Assembly (NCBI GenBank): GCA_023426125.1
Contig: JAFABI010000021.1
Span: forward strand, 1 to 64,000
Length of the DNA stretch: 64,000 nucleotides
Direction: 5' to 3'
Source: Bacillota bacterium
GTDB lineage: Bacteria; Bacillota; Clostridia; Acetivibrionales; DTU013
Below are positions 34,677-43,688 of this stretch, one piece after another. The notes under the pieces were generated by a model. That model worked only from the letters and a program-made list of their open reading frames with translations. It had not been told where the DNA came from and searched no databases. Position 1 is the first letter of the stretch; the number at the start of each line of letters is the position of its first letter. The position numbers and the translations under genes were made by a program.

Positions 34677-34887
34677 AAATCCCATGGTTTCAGATACGGC
34701 AAATACGCCGGATTTCTATTTTCTACTACGGGCAGGACTTTCAGGGTATTCATGGAAAGCAACGGGACGGATGTGCAAAAGTTTGATGTGACTATAAGAT
34801 AATGGCATAATTGGAGGGGAAATAGCCTTTTTCTTTTGGAGCGTGGTATAATCTCCGAGAAGCCGGATATTATTGGAGGAAGGAAGA

Positions 34888-34977
34888 ATGAACACAACTC
34901 AGTTGTTAAATTTTCGGAGGGTGATAAAAAACAATAAAAACCCTCCACTAAGACACCAGACTATTATTGGATGCTAG
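34888..34977 (+). CDS. Short ORF, 29 residues, doubtful
   Basis: ATG with a very good GGAGGAAGGAAG before it, encoding a basic peptide starting MNTTQLLNFRRVIKNN. I see no homologous pattern. It may be the surviving start of a lost gene. Confidence 0.25.
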   Translation: MNTTQLLNFRRVIKNNKNPPLRHQTIIGC

Positions 34978-35098
34978 AATGAATAAGCACTGATGAAAAT
35001 GCGACTTCCGCTGTAAGTTTCTGCAAATGCAACCTGCACTTGCAGAAAAATCGGGAGTAATCTTTTCAGTGCCCTAAAAGAAGGAGGTGGCTGATTGG

Positions 35099-35866
35099 AT
35101 GAATACTTATAAAACAGCAGAAATTGCGCGTTGCAGCGGCATCCATCCCAATACGGTACGGCTCTATGAAGAACTTGCCCTGATACCTAAACCGGAACGC
35201 AAACCAAATGGATACCGCGTTTACACAGAATTGCACAAGGAGCAAATCAGATTGGTAAGAACCGCTTTAAAGGTTGAAGTTCTACAAAACGGATTGCGTA
35301 AAAGGGCAATTGATATTATTAAGACATCTGCTGCAGGAGATTTTGATAAAGCAATCCGGCTTACAAAAAGCTATTTACGGCAAATCAAAAAGGAGCAAAG
35401 GAATGCTGAGGAGGCTATCGTTATTGCAGGACAGCTGCTATCGGGCAATGAAAATGAACAGGGAATAAATAGAGTCTTGCTCACCAGGAAGGAAACAGCC
35501 AGCTACTTGCAAATCTCCATGGATGCTTTGAGAAATTGGGAGATGAATGGGTTGCTGAAAGTCAAACGAAAGCAAAATGGCTACCGGGTCTATACGGAGG
35601 AAGATCTTCGGCGGCTGAAAATCATACGGTCTTTGCGCTGTGCGAATTATTCCCTTTCAGCGATTTTAAGGATGCTTTGCGCTCTCTCCGACAATCCCCG
35701 GGTGGATATACGCAAGGTCATCGACACTCCGAAAGAAGATGAGGACATCATTTCGGTATGCGACAAGTTAATAACTTCCCTGCAAGCTGTTGAAAAGAGC
35801 GCGCATGATATGCTTGCCCGGTTGGGGAAAATGAAAAACCAATTTGAAGCAAACCCTACACTTTAA
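35099..35866 (+). CDS. MerR-family regulator with two HTH domains
   Basis: About 255 residues. Unusually it has two MerR-type winged helices: YKTAEIARCSGIHPNTVRLYEELALIPKPERKPNGYRVYTE at the N-terminus and TRKETASYLQISMDALRNWEMNGLLKVKRKQNGYRVYTEEDLRRLK at about 138-182, joined by a helical linker. A C-terminal helix ends the chain. AAGGAGGTGG before the ATG at 35099 excludes the GTG at 35087 that lies inside it. It precedes an ABC exporter pair by 60 bp and probably controls it. Confidence 0.85.
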   Translation: MNTYKTAEIARCSGIHPNTVRLYEELALIPKPERKPNGYRVYTELHKEQIRLVRTALKVEVLQNGLRKRAIDIIKTSAAGDFDKAIRLTKSYLRQIKKEQRNAEEAIVIAGQLLSGNENEQGINRVLLTRKETASYLQISMDALRNWEMNGLLKVKRKQNGYRVYTEEDLRRLKIIRSLRCANYSLSAILRMLCALSDNPRVDIRKVIDTPKEDEDIISVCDKLITSLQAVEKSAHDMLARLGKMKNQFEANPTL

Positions 35867-35925
35867 CACCAGACTTTGTTCCGGTGTTATTCTTTTTATA
35901 CAAAGAAAAGGAGGGTTCTTGCAGC

Positions 35926-36660
35926 GTGGAAACAACAATCGAGGTAAATCAGTTGAGCAAGTTTTATGCGGCCGTCAGGGCAATCGAAAACGTGAGTTTT
36001 TCCGTTTGCCGCGGGGAAGTGTTCGGTTTGCTCGGAGCCAACGGCGCGGGAAAAAGCACCGTCATTGAGTGCATATTGGGCACAAGGAACCATGACCGGG
36101 GTACGGTAGCTATTTTAGGGATGAGTCCGCAAAAAGACCGCAAAAGGCTTTTTGAGAAAGTCGGAGTCCAGTTCCAGGAGGCCAATTACCAGGACAAAAT
36201 AACGGTGGCCGAGCTTTGTGAGGTTACGCAGTCTCTTTATAAAACCTCTCAAAGTTATCCCGATTTGCTAAAGAGGTTTGGCCTTTCGGATAAAATAAAA
36301 AGTCCGGTAAGCCAGCTTTCGGGAGGACAAAAGCAGCGCTTGTTTATTGTCCTTGCACTCATTCCCAACCCCGAAGTCGTGTTCCTGGATGAGCTGACTA
36401 CGGGACTGGATACAAAAGCAAGGCGGGATGTTTGGAAATGCCTCTCCGGTTTAAAGGAAAAAGGATTGACCATTCTCCTGACCTCTCATTTTATGGATGA
36501 GGTGGAAGCTCTGTGTGACAAAATCATGATTCTGAAAAGCGGAAAAAGCATCTTTTACGGAACTGTGCAGGAGGCGATCGCTGCCAGCCCTTATGAAAAA
36601 TTTGAGGATGCTTATCTCTGGTATACCGACGAGGAGGGAAAAGAAAATGCCGGCATTTAA
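35926..36660 (+). CDS. ABC exporter ATPase
   Basis: 244 residues with Walker A GANGAGKST, signature LSGGQKQR, Walker B VVFLDELTTGLD (Glu retained; the usual Pro is Leu) and H-loop TSHFMDEVE. The class is that of drug/antibiotic exporters with a separate ABC-2 permease. The GTG start follows AAAGGAGGG with an 11-nt spacing. It overlaps the permease start by 14 nt. With the MerR gene it forms a regulator-exporter cassette. Confidence 0.9.
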   Translation: METTIEVNQLSKFYAAVRAIENVSFSVCRGEVFGLLGANGAGKSTVIECILGTRNHDRGTVAILGMSPQKDRKRLFEKVGVQFQEANYQDKITVAELCEVTQSLYKTSQSYPDLLKRFGLSDKIKSPVSQLSGGQKQRLFIVLALIPNPEVVFLDELTTGLDTKARRDVWKCLSGLKEKGLTILLTSHFMDEVEALCDKIMILKSGKSIFYGTVQEAIAASPYEKFEDAYLWYTDEEGKENAGI

Positions 36661-37390
36661 AACCCTGTTCAAAATGGAATTCAAACTGTCCCTTCGAGGG
36701 ATGGACATGTTCATTTTTGCAATCTGCATGCCTGTTGTGGTCGTGGTCATCCTGGGCGCGGTTTTCGGCAATAAGCCGGCCTTCGAAGGTGCGGGCTATA
36801 CTTTTCTGGAGCAATCCTTTGGAGCAGTGGCCACGATTGCCATTTGTGCCGGTGGAGTTATGGGACTTCCTCTGGTCATATCCGATTACCGGAGCAGGAA
36901 AATCTTAAAGCGGTTCAAGGTGACACCGACCAGCCCCACCCTTATTTTAGCGGTGCAAGTGGTAATCTACGCGCTCTATTCCATCGTTTCACTTATTCTT
37001 GTTTATTCGGCTGCAGCGGTTTTCTTCGGATATCAGTTGCATGGCTCCTGGCTCCGCTTCTCAGGTGCCTATCTGCTGGTGATGCTGTCTATGTTCAGCA
37101 TAGGGCTTCTGGTGGGGGGAGTGGCGCCGAATATGAAAACGGCAAGCGTTTTAGCCAGCCTGCTATACTTTCCGATGCTCATTTTTTCGGGTGCTACCCT
37201 GCCATATGAGGTTATGCCTGAAGTACTTCAAAAGATAGCCGGCATAATGCCGCTGACGCAAGGGATCAAACTGCTGAAAGCCGCTTCTCTTGGGTTGTCC
37301 GTCAATGATGTTTTACTTCCTGTTGTTGTGATGATTGTCCTGATGGTAATCTGCACCGGTATTTCAATTCGTTTTTTCAAATGGGAGTAG
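36647..37390 (+). CDS. ABC-2 type exporter permease
   Basis: 247 residues with six membrane helices. It contains the family motif ILKRFKVTPTSPTLILAVQV (L-K-R-x-x-x-x-P) after helix 2 and IFSGATLPYEVMPEVLQKIAGIMPLTQGIKLLK near the C-terminus, both standard for ABC-2 drug or antibiotic exporters. ATG at 36647 has GAGGAGGG upstream within the ATPase gene. It partners the preceding ATPase. Confidence 0.9.
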   Translation: MPAFKTLFKMEFKLSLRGMDMFIFAICMPVVVVVILGAVFGNKPAFEGAGYTFLEQSFGAVATIAICAGGVMGLPLVISDYRSRKILKRFKVTPTSPTLILAVQVVIYALYSIVSLILVYSAAAVFFGYQLHGSWLRFSGAYLLVMLSMFSIGLLVGGVAPNMKTASVLASLLYFPMLIFSGATLPYEVMPEVLQKIAGIMPLTQGIKLLKAASLGLSVNDVLLPVVVMIVLMVICTGISIRFFKWE

Positions 37391-37406
37391 TTCTCTATAC
37401 CTGTGA

Positions 37407-37604
37407 ATTCATCAAGAGAAAAAGAAGATCGTCATATTAAAGAAGATATCTCAGCTGTTTGATAAAAACAGGAGGTATGGCGAAAAGGAGCTTAACTTCT
37501 TATTAAAGGCTATTTATGAGGACTTCGCCACATTAAGACGCTACCTGATCGAATATGGCTTTATGGAACGGACAAAGGACTGTAAGGAGTACTGGCTGAA
37601 ATGA
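37407..37604 (+). pseudogene. DUF2087 C-terminal fragment
   Basis: An open stretch with no start encodes KKKIVILKKISQLFDKNRRYGEKELNFLLKAIYEDFATLRRYLIEYGFMERTKDCKEYWLK and then stops. This matches the DUF2087 domain found at the C-terminus of some ArsR-like regulators. The preceding stop at 37404 and missing N-terminal half show a truncated gene. Confidence 0.65.
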
Positions 37605-37680
37605 ACGGTATCCTTATCAAGGGTTTCCGCAAAAAGGGCCGGGTTTTTACCTGACTCCAAACAAACGGCAGCTTTGTGCG

Positions 37681-37713
37681 GAATCCGGCTGATACCACCA
37701 TGCAGCCGGATTC
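37681..37713. repeat. Perfect 11-bp hairpin
   Basis: GAATCCGGCTG (37681-37691) and CAGCCGGATTC (37703-37713) with an 11-nt loop. There is no U tract, so it could be a weak terminator of the exporter unit or a repeat remnant. Confidence 0.5.
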
Positions 37714-37836
37714 TGAAGCCTCCAAGAACAAACATAAGAATTGGAAGCATACATCCATATATATTGCTTACTTCTTATCATAATATTATAATAAAATTAT
37801 AGTTGTTTTCATACTGAATACGCAGGGAGGTTTGTT

Positions 37837-38544
37837 ATGATAAAAGCAGCCGGTGCAGATGAGAAAGGGAATACAACTCTGGATCTTGTAATAATCGTAA
37901 TAGCTACATTTTTGGTTCTTGCCGCTTTTATTCCCTTTCAGGAATCGATTTACCATTTCGCACGCGATGGGGGGCAACCGCTGCTCCTGCGCACCTTGGC
38001 GATGGCATTGATGCAGTTCGGGCTGGCTGGCTTTGGCATTTCGCTCGTCATGCTGATACGGCGCGAGCGGTTTTCACAGTATGGCCTGATAAAACGGGGT
38101 GCATTGACGTCAATAGGCTTAAGCGTTCTTGTGTTTACTCCCAACATTCTGTTTCAAATCGCAACCGGTCAAGCCAACGGATACCTGCCTTTTCAGTCGG
38201 TATGGATGACGCGGGAGGTGCTGGCCGCCTCTTTTCCCGTATCTCTTGCGGGCATGGGGCTGATTGCCGTTGCGTGGGGTTTTTTTGAGGGCTTCAACTA
38301 CGTGGTGATATGCCAGAAGATTAACCGTCGCTTTCCTTCACGCAATCGGTGGCTCAACTGGGGCGCGCTTTCGTGTGCGGTAATGTGTATTTTGATTCAT
38401 GGCATGATCGGCATCACACCGGAAGGGATACTTGAAGCTGCGTCAGTGATGATCATCATTTATGGTATGCTGATGGCTCGCGAGTTCACCGGCAACGCAT
38501 GGGGCTGCGTGTTTGTGTTCGTATTTTTATGGAATGCTTTCTGA
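37837..38544 (+). CDS. Polytopic membrane protein, CPBP protease-like
   Basis: 235 residues with about six or seven membrane helices. The segment AWGFFEGFNYVVICQKINRRFPSRN resembles the E-E-x-x-F-R-G region of CPBP (Abi-type) intramembrane proteases but lacks the double Glu, while HGMIGIT may supply the second motif's His. Activity is therefore doubtful. GGGAGG precedes ATG. The stop codon falls inside a 22-bp sequence that recurs at 48589, so the C-terminus may have been altered by recombination. Confidence 0.55.
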   Translation: MIKAAGADEKGNTTLDLVIIVIATFLVLAAFIPFQESIYHFARDGGQPLLLRTLAMALMQFGLAGFGISLVMLIRRERFSQYGLIKRGALTSIGLSVLVFTPNILFQIATGQANGYLPFQSVWMTREVLAASFPVSLAGMGLIAVAWGFFEGFNYVVICQKINRRFPSRNRWLNWGALSCAVMCILIHGMIGITPEGILEAASVMIIIYGMLMAREFTGNAWGCVFVFVFLWNAF

Positions 38545-38554
38545 TAAAACCGTG
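38533..38554 (+). repeat. 22-bp direct repeat, left copy
   Basis: Identical over 22 bp (AATGCTTTCTGA ... ACCGTG) to 48589-48610, same orientation, 10,056 bp apart. The flanks differ. It encloses the whole glycoside-uptake cluster. Confidence 0.8.
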
Positions 38555-38574
38555 GCAGTAGAGGGTAATTGGTG

Positions 38575-38604
38575 TTGACAAAGTGGGCGAGACCAAGTTA
38601 TAAT
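38575..38604 (+). promoter_or_regulatory. Promoter of the glycoside-uptake cluster
   Basis: Perfect TTGACA (38575-38580), 18-bp spacer, perfect TATAAT (38599-38604). Confidence 0.8.
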
Positions 38605-38610
38605 TAATGT

Positions 38611-38811
38611 ACGATGTCAGACAATCAGTTGCTATGACGAAGGTTGGAACACACTTGTTTTGTCGTATCCGGCAAAGCTGAGGCCGAAGTCAGGCAAGCT
38701 ACCGCCGGATATTTCAAATAAAGACCGGTTCGGTCGAATCTTGCGGTTATCGGGATATGTGTAGATATGATACAGCTTATACAAAAATTTAGTTTGATGG
38801 AAAGAGGCTGA
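38611..38811 (+). ncRNA. Structured 5' leader of unknown class
   Basis: About 200 nt between the promoter and the response-regulator start. TATCCGGC (38666-38673) pairs with GCCGGATA (38704-38711), enclosing CTGA-TCAG and AGCT-AGCT pairings with purine-rich internal parts (GGCAAAGC, GGCCGAAG, GGCAAGC). A second hairpin GACCG-GTT-CGGTC lies at 38723-38735. No known riboswitch could be assigned and there is no clear terminator stem. It could be a ligand- or protein-responsive leader. Confidence 0.45.
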
Positions 38812-40353
38812 TTGATTATTTATAAAATATTTATAGTTGAAGATGAACCGCCTGTCATGAGATATATTAAGCTATTAATAGAAACCGAGTGCCGTGATTT
38901 CTGTGTTGCAGGCATTGCGGAAAACGGGAGAGAAGCGCTGGAGAGAATTGAGGATTTACAGCCTGATATTGTAATAACCGATATAAAAATGCCGGTGATG
39001 GATGGTATTGAGCTGATATCGAGATTGAAGATGGAATACCCGAATATTTATTCGGTTGCTATCAGCGGATATCAAGATTTCCAGTATGTAAAGGAAGCTT
39101 TTAAATTGGGCGCCACGGATTACTTGTTAAAGCCTGTCAAGGTCAGCCAGATGTCAAAGCTTTTAAATTTGTTGTCTGCAAAACTGGATTCCTTGTACGA
39201 AAAAACCGGAAGAGAAATACTTGAGCAAATCGTCTCCGGTTCTGCTGTGGAAACCAGGAGGATTGAACGCTACATTACAAGCAGAAGCTTCTATATCGTT
39301 ATTGCAAGGAAAAATGGCTTACCTTCCAGGTTTTATACAAAATTGGAGCCGGCTCCGGGTTCTTTTACAGGACGGGATATTATAGAACTCAAGGCAGAGC
39401 TTGATGTGCAAAATTGCTGGCTTCTGGAAGGAAGGGATGAGTATGAAGCGGTTATGGTTCTGGGCTCCGGGGACGGATACGATTCAATGACAAAAAAAGT
39501 TTCGGAACTGTTTTCGGGGCTTTACTCTTCAGATTGCTATTATACTGTGGTTTGTCTTTCTCATTTCATTACCTTGGATCAATTAGAGGAAACTGTCGGG
39601 AATATGTATCGTCTGCTGGATCTGCGAATAGTGATTGGGAAAAATCAGATATTTGCTAGTGCGGATTGGTTATGTGATAACGATGCATTACCGGTTTTAA
39701 GCAGTTCCAGTAAAAACAAGCTATCTTTTCTTGTCGGCAGCCGGTCTTTTGACGTTTTAAAAAGGGAGCTGACAGAGCTTTTTGTCCTGTGGGAAAAGGA
39801 GTCATGCACCCAGGCGCAGGTGGAAAGAATGATACGCCAGATATTGGATATTGCAGAAAAGTATTCGGCCGCAGCCTTGAAGAATAATGATCTCAACGTG
39901 GAAAAAGCACTTGATGAGGCATTGTTTTATGCAAAATCATACAAGGAATTGGCGGAAAATGTCTGGGATATTATTGGTGAAGTGCTGGCCATCTTCGAAA
40001 ATACAGGCAACCGGCCTCAAAAAGACCCCCTGGCTGTTTTGGAGAAGGTTGAGCGGTATATCGGGAAAAATTTGTCGGAATCCATATCACTGCAGAGCGT
40101 ATGCGATAGCTTTGGCGTCAGTCAGACCTATATGAGCAAACTATTCCGAAAATATAGAAATACATCTTTCAATGAGCTTGTTACCCAAAACAGAATCAAT
40201 GAGGCAAAAAAGATTATGGCTGAAAATCCTGATATGCATTTAAAGAATATTGCCGAAATCGTCGGCTATAAGGATCAGTATTATTTTAGCCGTGTGTTTA
40301 AAGCCGTTACAGGTTCCGCTCCTTCTGCCTACAGCAATGATGAGTCTATCTGA
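38812..40353 (+). CDS. Response regulator, YesN type (REC + AraC HTH)
   Basis: 513 residues. An N-terminal receiver has VEDEPP, the phosphorylatable Asp in VITDIKMPVMDG (about 55) and the Lys in YLLKPVK. A long middle segment follows, then two AraC helix-turn-helices at about 410-510 (ISLQSVCDSFGVSQTYMSKLFRKYRNTSFNELV, LKNIAEIVGYKDQYYFSRVFK). This is the regulator class that controls sugar ABC transporters with YesM-type kinases; the kinase is at 46222. TTG start after AAAGAGG. It should activate the cluster. Confidence 0.92.
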   Translation: MIIYKIFIVEDEPPVMRYIKLLIETECRDFCVAGIAENGREALERIEDLQPDIVITDIKMPVMDGIELISRLKMEYPNIYSVAISGYQDFQYVKEAFKLGATDYLLKPVKVSQMSKLLNLLSAKLDSLYEKTGREILEQIVSGSAVETRRIERYITSRSFYIVIARKNGLPSRFYTKLEPAPGSFTGRDIIELKAELDVQNCWLLEGRDEYEAVMVLGSGDGYDSMTKKVSELFSGLYSSDCYYTVVCLSHFITLDQLEETVGNMYRLLDLRIVIGKNQIFASADWLCDNDALPVLSSSSKNKLSFLVGSRSFDVLKRELTELFVLWEKESCTQAQVERMIRQILDIAEKYSAAALKNNDLNVEKALDEALFYAKSYKELAENVWDIIGEVLAIFENTGNRPQKDPLAVLEKVERYIGKNLSESISLQSVCDSFGVSQTYMSKLFRKYRNTSFNELVTQNRINEAKKIMAENPDMHLKNIAEIVGYKDQYYFSRVFKAVTGSAPSAYSNDESI

Positions 40354-40504
40354 GCCGGTTGACGGTATTTTTATCCCATGCTGAAAAATGCAAAAAGGCA
40401 TTTTGAATAATCCATTTATTCTGTATGTATTCATTGCTATAATTTTTTATGTAGTACTACATAGTTATTTATTTCACTTTAATATGAAGAAAGGAAGAGC
40501 GAAA

Positions 40505-41860
40505 ATGAAATCAAGGTTTGGGTTCATTAAAATCCTATCATTGCTTGTTGCTTTTGCAGTATTTTTGACTTTTTTTACCGGTTGTACGGGAAATACGGGG
40601 ACAGAAAATGAGGAGAGCAATTCCACTGCGGCTGAAACACAGAATACCGGAACGACGGTGCCTGCCCAAAACCCTGTCGGCCTGACGATGCTGGCTACAA
40701 AGTCCAGTCTTCATGAGGGCGTGCTGGCAGAGCTTGATGCGGTTAAAAACAATCTGGGGATTACCATTGAAATTGATTACCTTCCCGAGGATGGAGGGGC
40801 CAATGTAGTTAAAACCAGGATCGCCACAAACGAGATGCCCGACTTTTTCCTCTTCAATTCAGGCGCGCTCCTGTCAACCTTGAATCCTGAAACGAATTTT
40901 GTGGATATTACCAATGAGCCCTTTATGGCAAACGTGGAGGAGACTTTCAAGGAAGCTGTTTCCGTAAACGGGAAGGCCTTCGGTATCCCCGCCTATTCGT
41001 CAACGGTTGGAGCCTGGCTGTATAATAAGAAGATATACAGCGAACTGGGATTGCAGGTTCCCAGGACCTGGAAAGAACTGCTGGGCAACTGTGAAAAAAT
41101 CAATGCTGCCGGAAAGGTCGCCATCATCGGGACTTATAAGGATACATGGACTGCGCAGCTGCCTGTTCTGGCGGATTTTTACAATGTACAGGCCTTAACT
41201 CCTGATTTTGTTGACAACTATAATAACAATCGAGCAAAATATACCAATACCCCATCCGCGTTGAGAAGTTTTGAAAAAATGGCAGATTTAAAACCGTATT
41301 TAAATAAGGAATATCTTTCCACATCCTATGAGGAGGGGCAGAGAATGCTGGCAGAAGGTGACGGAGCACATTATCCGATGCTCTCGCAGATATTGCCCAA
41401 TATTGAAGAAAAATATAGCGACAAGGTGAACGATATTGGAGCCTTTGCACAGCCAAGCGACGATGCAGCTATAAACGGAATTACGACATGGATGCCGGAA
41501 GCGTTTTATTTATCCAAAAGCTGCATGGAAGTGGACAGTGCGAAGAAATTCATGGAGTATTATGTTTCCAGTGAGGGCATTTCGATTTTTCTGTCCAAGA
41601 CGAAGCCCATGGGGCCAATGCTGGTCAAAGGAGTAACCTTGCCGTCAAATGTTTTTCCGGCGGTAAAGGAGATGATGGAATACATGAACAACGGTCAATC
41701 TGCTCCTGCACTGGAATTCAGCTCTTCCATAAAGGGGCCGAATCTTATGCAGATTTGCATAGAGGTTATATCCGGAATAAAGACAGCGGAGCAGGGGGCG
41801 CAGGAGTATGACAAGGATGTTGAAAAACAGGCGAAGCAGTTGAATATGCCGGGATGGTAA
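40505..41860 (+). CDS. Sugar ABC transporter substrate-binding lipoprotein
   Basis: About 451 residues with a lipoprotein signal (MKSRFGFIKILSLL ... lipobox FTGC, Cys at about 24) and an Asn/Glu/Thr-rich linker, then the extracellular solute-binding family 1 fold (KTRIATNEMPDFFLFNSG, INGITTWMPEAFYLSKS). The ATG at 40505 has AAAGGAAGAG upstream; an earlier in-frame ATG at 40388 would bury the signal peptide and is rejected. It presents an oligosaccharide or glycoside to the two permeases that follow. No ATPase is encoded here, so a shared MsmX-type ATPase is likely. Confidence 0.92.
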   Translation: MKSRFGFIKILSLLVAFAVFLTFFTGCTGNTGTENEESNSTAAETQNTGTTVPAQNPVGLTMLATKSSLHEGVLAELDAVKNNLGITIEIDYLPEDGGANVVKTRIATNEMPDFFLFNSGALLSTLNPETNFVDITNEPFMANVEETFKEAVSVNGKAFGIPAYSSTVGAWLYNKKIYSELGLQVPRTWKELLGNCEKINAAGKVAIIGTYKDTWTAQLPVLADFYNVQALTPDFVDNYNNNRAKYTNTPSALRSFEKMADLKPYLNKEYLSTSYEEGQRMLAEGDGAHYPMLSQILPNIEEKYSDKVNDIGAFAQPSDDAAINGITTWMPEAFYLSKSCMEVDSAKKFMEYYVSSEGISIFLSKTKPMGPMLVKGVTLPSNVFPAVKEMMEYMNNGQSAPALEFSSSIKGPNLMQICIEVISGIKTAEQGAQEYDKDVEKQAKQLNMPGW

Positions 41861-41900
41861 TAATTACAGTATCAAAAATATAAAGTCAGGCTTAAATTTT

Positions 41901-41932
41901 TATAGGTCTTATATCGCGATATAAGACCTATA
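41901..41932. repeat. 32-bp perfect palindrome between binding protein and permease
   Basis: TATAGGTCTTATATCG followed immediately by its exact reverse complement, with no unpaired centre. As RNA it would form a 14-15-bp stem, which could protect the upstream binding-protein mRNA. As DNA it could be an operator. Confidence 0.85.
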
Positions 41933-41955
41933 AAGATTACGGGGGGAGACTGTAC

Positions 41956-42822
41956 ATGTCGCATAATTTGAAAAAAATTTATTCTTATTCATTTCTTTTA
42001 CCTGCGGGCATTATTTACGGTTTGATTTTTGTCATACCGACACTTATTTCCTTTTTTTTCAGTCTAACCCGATGGACATTGATGGACTGGAAGTTTATAG
42101 GGTTTGAGAACTTCGTTACTTTTTTTTACGATTCTTCCCTGGGCACCGGCCTGAAAAACACACTGATCTATGCCGGACTTACTTGCGGATTAAAAGTTGT
42201 GATAGCTCTTTTGATAGCAGTGTATTTATGCAGAGAATTAAAAACAAAAAATTTTCTTCGTACGATTATTTTTTTTCCGTCATTGATCAGCACAATTGCC
42301 GTAGGTCTGGCTTTCAGCAGTATGATGCATCCTGCAACCGGTTTGATCAACCGTGCGTTGTCCCTGCTGGGGATTACAGGACCCAGCTGGCTGGCGGATC
42401 CCGGGCTGGCACTGTTCTCCGTGATCCTGGTGGATGTATGGAAAGGTATTGGCGTGTCCATGGTTATTTACATTGCGGGGATCATGTCCATTCCGCTCCA
42501 ATATTATGAGGCATTAAAATGTGACGGCGGCAACGCATGGCAGAAATTCATCCATATAACTTTGCCGCTTGTCAGGCCGGCAATGAATTCCATCATCATT
42601 CTTTCTCTGGTAAGCGGACTGAGATCCTTTGACCTTGTATGGGCTATGACGAACGGGGGGCCGGGGTTTGCAAGCGACGTCCTGGCGTCGGTGATATACA
42701 AGCAGTATGTAAGTGGTTTTTACGGGTTATCAACAGCCGGCAATGTTGTTCTGTTCATTGTTGTATCGCTGATAGCATTTCCTTTATATAAATTTCTTAA
42801 CCGGGAGAAGGTGGAATACTAA
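41956..42822 (+). CDS. Sugar ABC permease, MalF/UgpA-like
   Basis: 288 residues, six membrane helices. The EAAxxDG-type loop reads YYEALKCDGGNAWQKFIHITLPLVRPAM (about 180-207), which contacts the ATPase. This is the first of two permease subunits of a CUT1 carbohydrate importer. GGGGGGAG precedes ATG. It is followed by the second permease after 1 bp. Confidence 0.92.
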   Translation: MSHNLKKIYSYSFLLPAGIIYGLIFVIPTLISFFFSLTRWTLMDWKFIGFENFVTFFYDSSLGTGLKNTLIYAGLTCGLKVVIALLIAVYLCRELKTKNFLRTIIFFPSLISTIAVGLAFSSMMHPATGLINRALSLLGITGPSWLADPGLALFSVILVDVWKGIGVSMVIYIAGIMSIPLQYYEALKCDGGNAWQKFIHITLPLVRPAMNSIIILSLVSGLRSFDLVWAMTNGGPGFASDVLASVIYKQYVSGFYGLSTAGNVVLFIVVSLIAFPLYKFLNREKVEY

Positions 42823-42823
42823 A

Positions 42824-43654
42824 ATGAAAAAAACAATTCTATCCTTTATCAGGGAAGGACTGGGAGTCCTTGCTGTAGCCGCAATATTCCTTGTACCGTT
42901 TTACTTCGTATTAATTAATTCTTTTAAGGACAGTAAGGAAGCTTCCTGGATGCAAATAACCCTTCCAAGCAAATTTCATATACTGGATAACTATGGAGAG
43001 GTGCTTACCTATCAGGACGGAGCCGTACTTAGAGGATTTATGAACAGCACGGTGATCACCGTCTTATCGGTTGTGGTATTGATCATTGTCTGCTCCATGG
43101 TCGGTTATGTGGTGGATAGGAGAAGAGGCAAGTATTCCGGGCTGATAAACGCAGTCATATTGTCGGGTTTGATTGTTCCGCCTTCCATTGTCCCGACATA
43201 CTGGGTACTGAATATGCTTCATTTATTCAAGACGATTCCAGGAATTGTATTGGTAGAAGTAGCTGTTAACTTTTCATTTGTGACGTTACTATATAGCGGC
43301 TTTATGCGGACTATTTCCGTTGAAATTGATGAAGCCGCAACCATTGATGGCTGCGGGAGGCATCGTTTGTTTTTTCAGATTATTTTACCTTTGCTGAAGC
43401 CTGTTACCTCTACAATCACTATACTTTCCTTTGTAAATATATTCAATGATTTTTCAAATCCGTTATATTTTCTTCCGGGAACGAAAAATGTAACAGTACA
43501 ATTAACCTTGTATTATTTCATGAGTATGTTCGATACAGAATGGAATCTGCTTTTTGCAGATATTGTGCTGATTTGCATACCTACACTGGTTTTGTTTATT
43601 TTCTTCAATAAAAAAATTATAGCAGGCATGACTTCAGGAGCACTCAAGGCATAA
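42824..43654 (+). CDS. Sugar ABC permease, MalG-like
   Basis: 276 residues, six helices, with the loop EIDEAATIDGCGRHRLFFQIILPLLKPV (about 166-193). It is the second permease of the CUT1 importer. It starts 1 bp after the previous stop, with the ribosome-binding site (GGGAGAAGG) inside the upstream gene, so the two are translationally coupled. Confidence 0.92.
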   Translation: MKKTILSFIREGLGVLAVAAIFLVPFYFVLINSFKDSKEASWMQITLPSKFHILDNYGEVLTYQDGAVLRGFMNSTVITVLSVVVLIIVCSMVGYVVDRRRGKYSGLINAVILSGLIVPPSIVPTYWVLNMLHLFKTIPGIVLVEVAVNFSFVTLLYSGFMRTISVEIDEAATIDGCGRHRLFFQIILPLLKPVTSTITILSFVNIFNDFSNPLYFLPGTKNVTVQLTLYYFMSMFDTEWNLLFADIVLICIPTLVLFIFFNKKIIAGMTSGALKA

Positions 43655-43688
43655 ATAATAAATAAAACAGGAAAAGGACTTGGCAATT

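Larger units (their letters stand above)
34343..35098 (+). other. Decayed region between def and the MerR gene
   Basis: It holds the permease remnant at 34443-34676, a short frame at 34888 and stretches with several stops in every frame. This looks like an area of past insertion and loss. Confidence 0.5.

Noticed and set aside
34664..34948. Minus-strand ORF between def and merR
   Set aside because: No ribosome-binding site, and plus-strand debris of a permease and other fragments explains the open frame.
38641..38740. Known riboswitch such as c-di-GMP-I, cobalamin or T-box
   Set aside because: GGCAAAGC-like pieces occur, but the order of motifs, the tetraloop-receptor and the terminator expected for these classes are missing.
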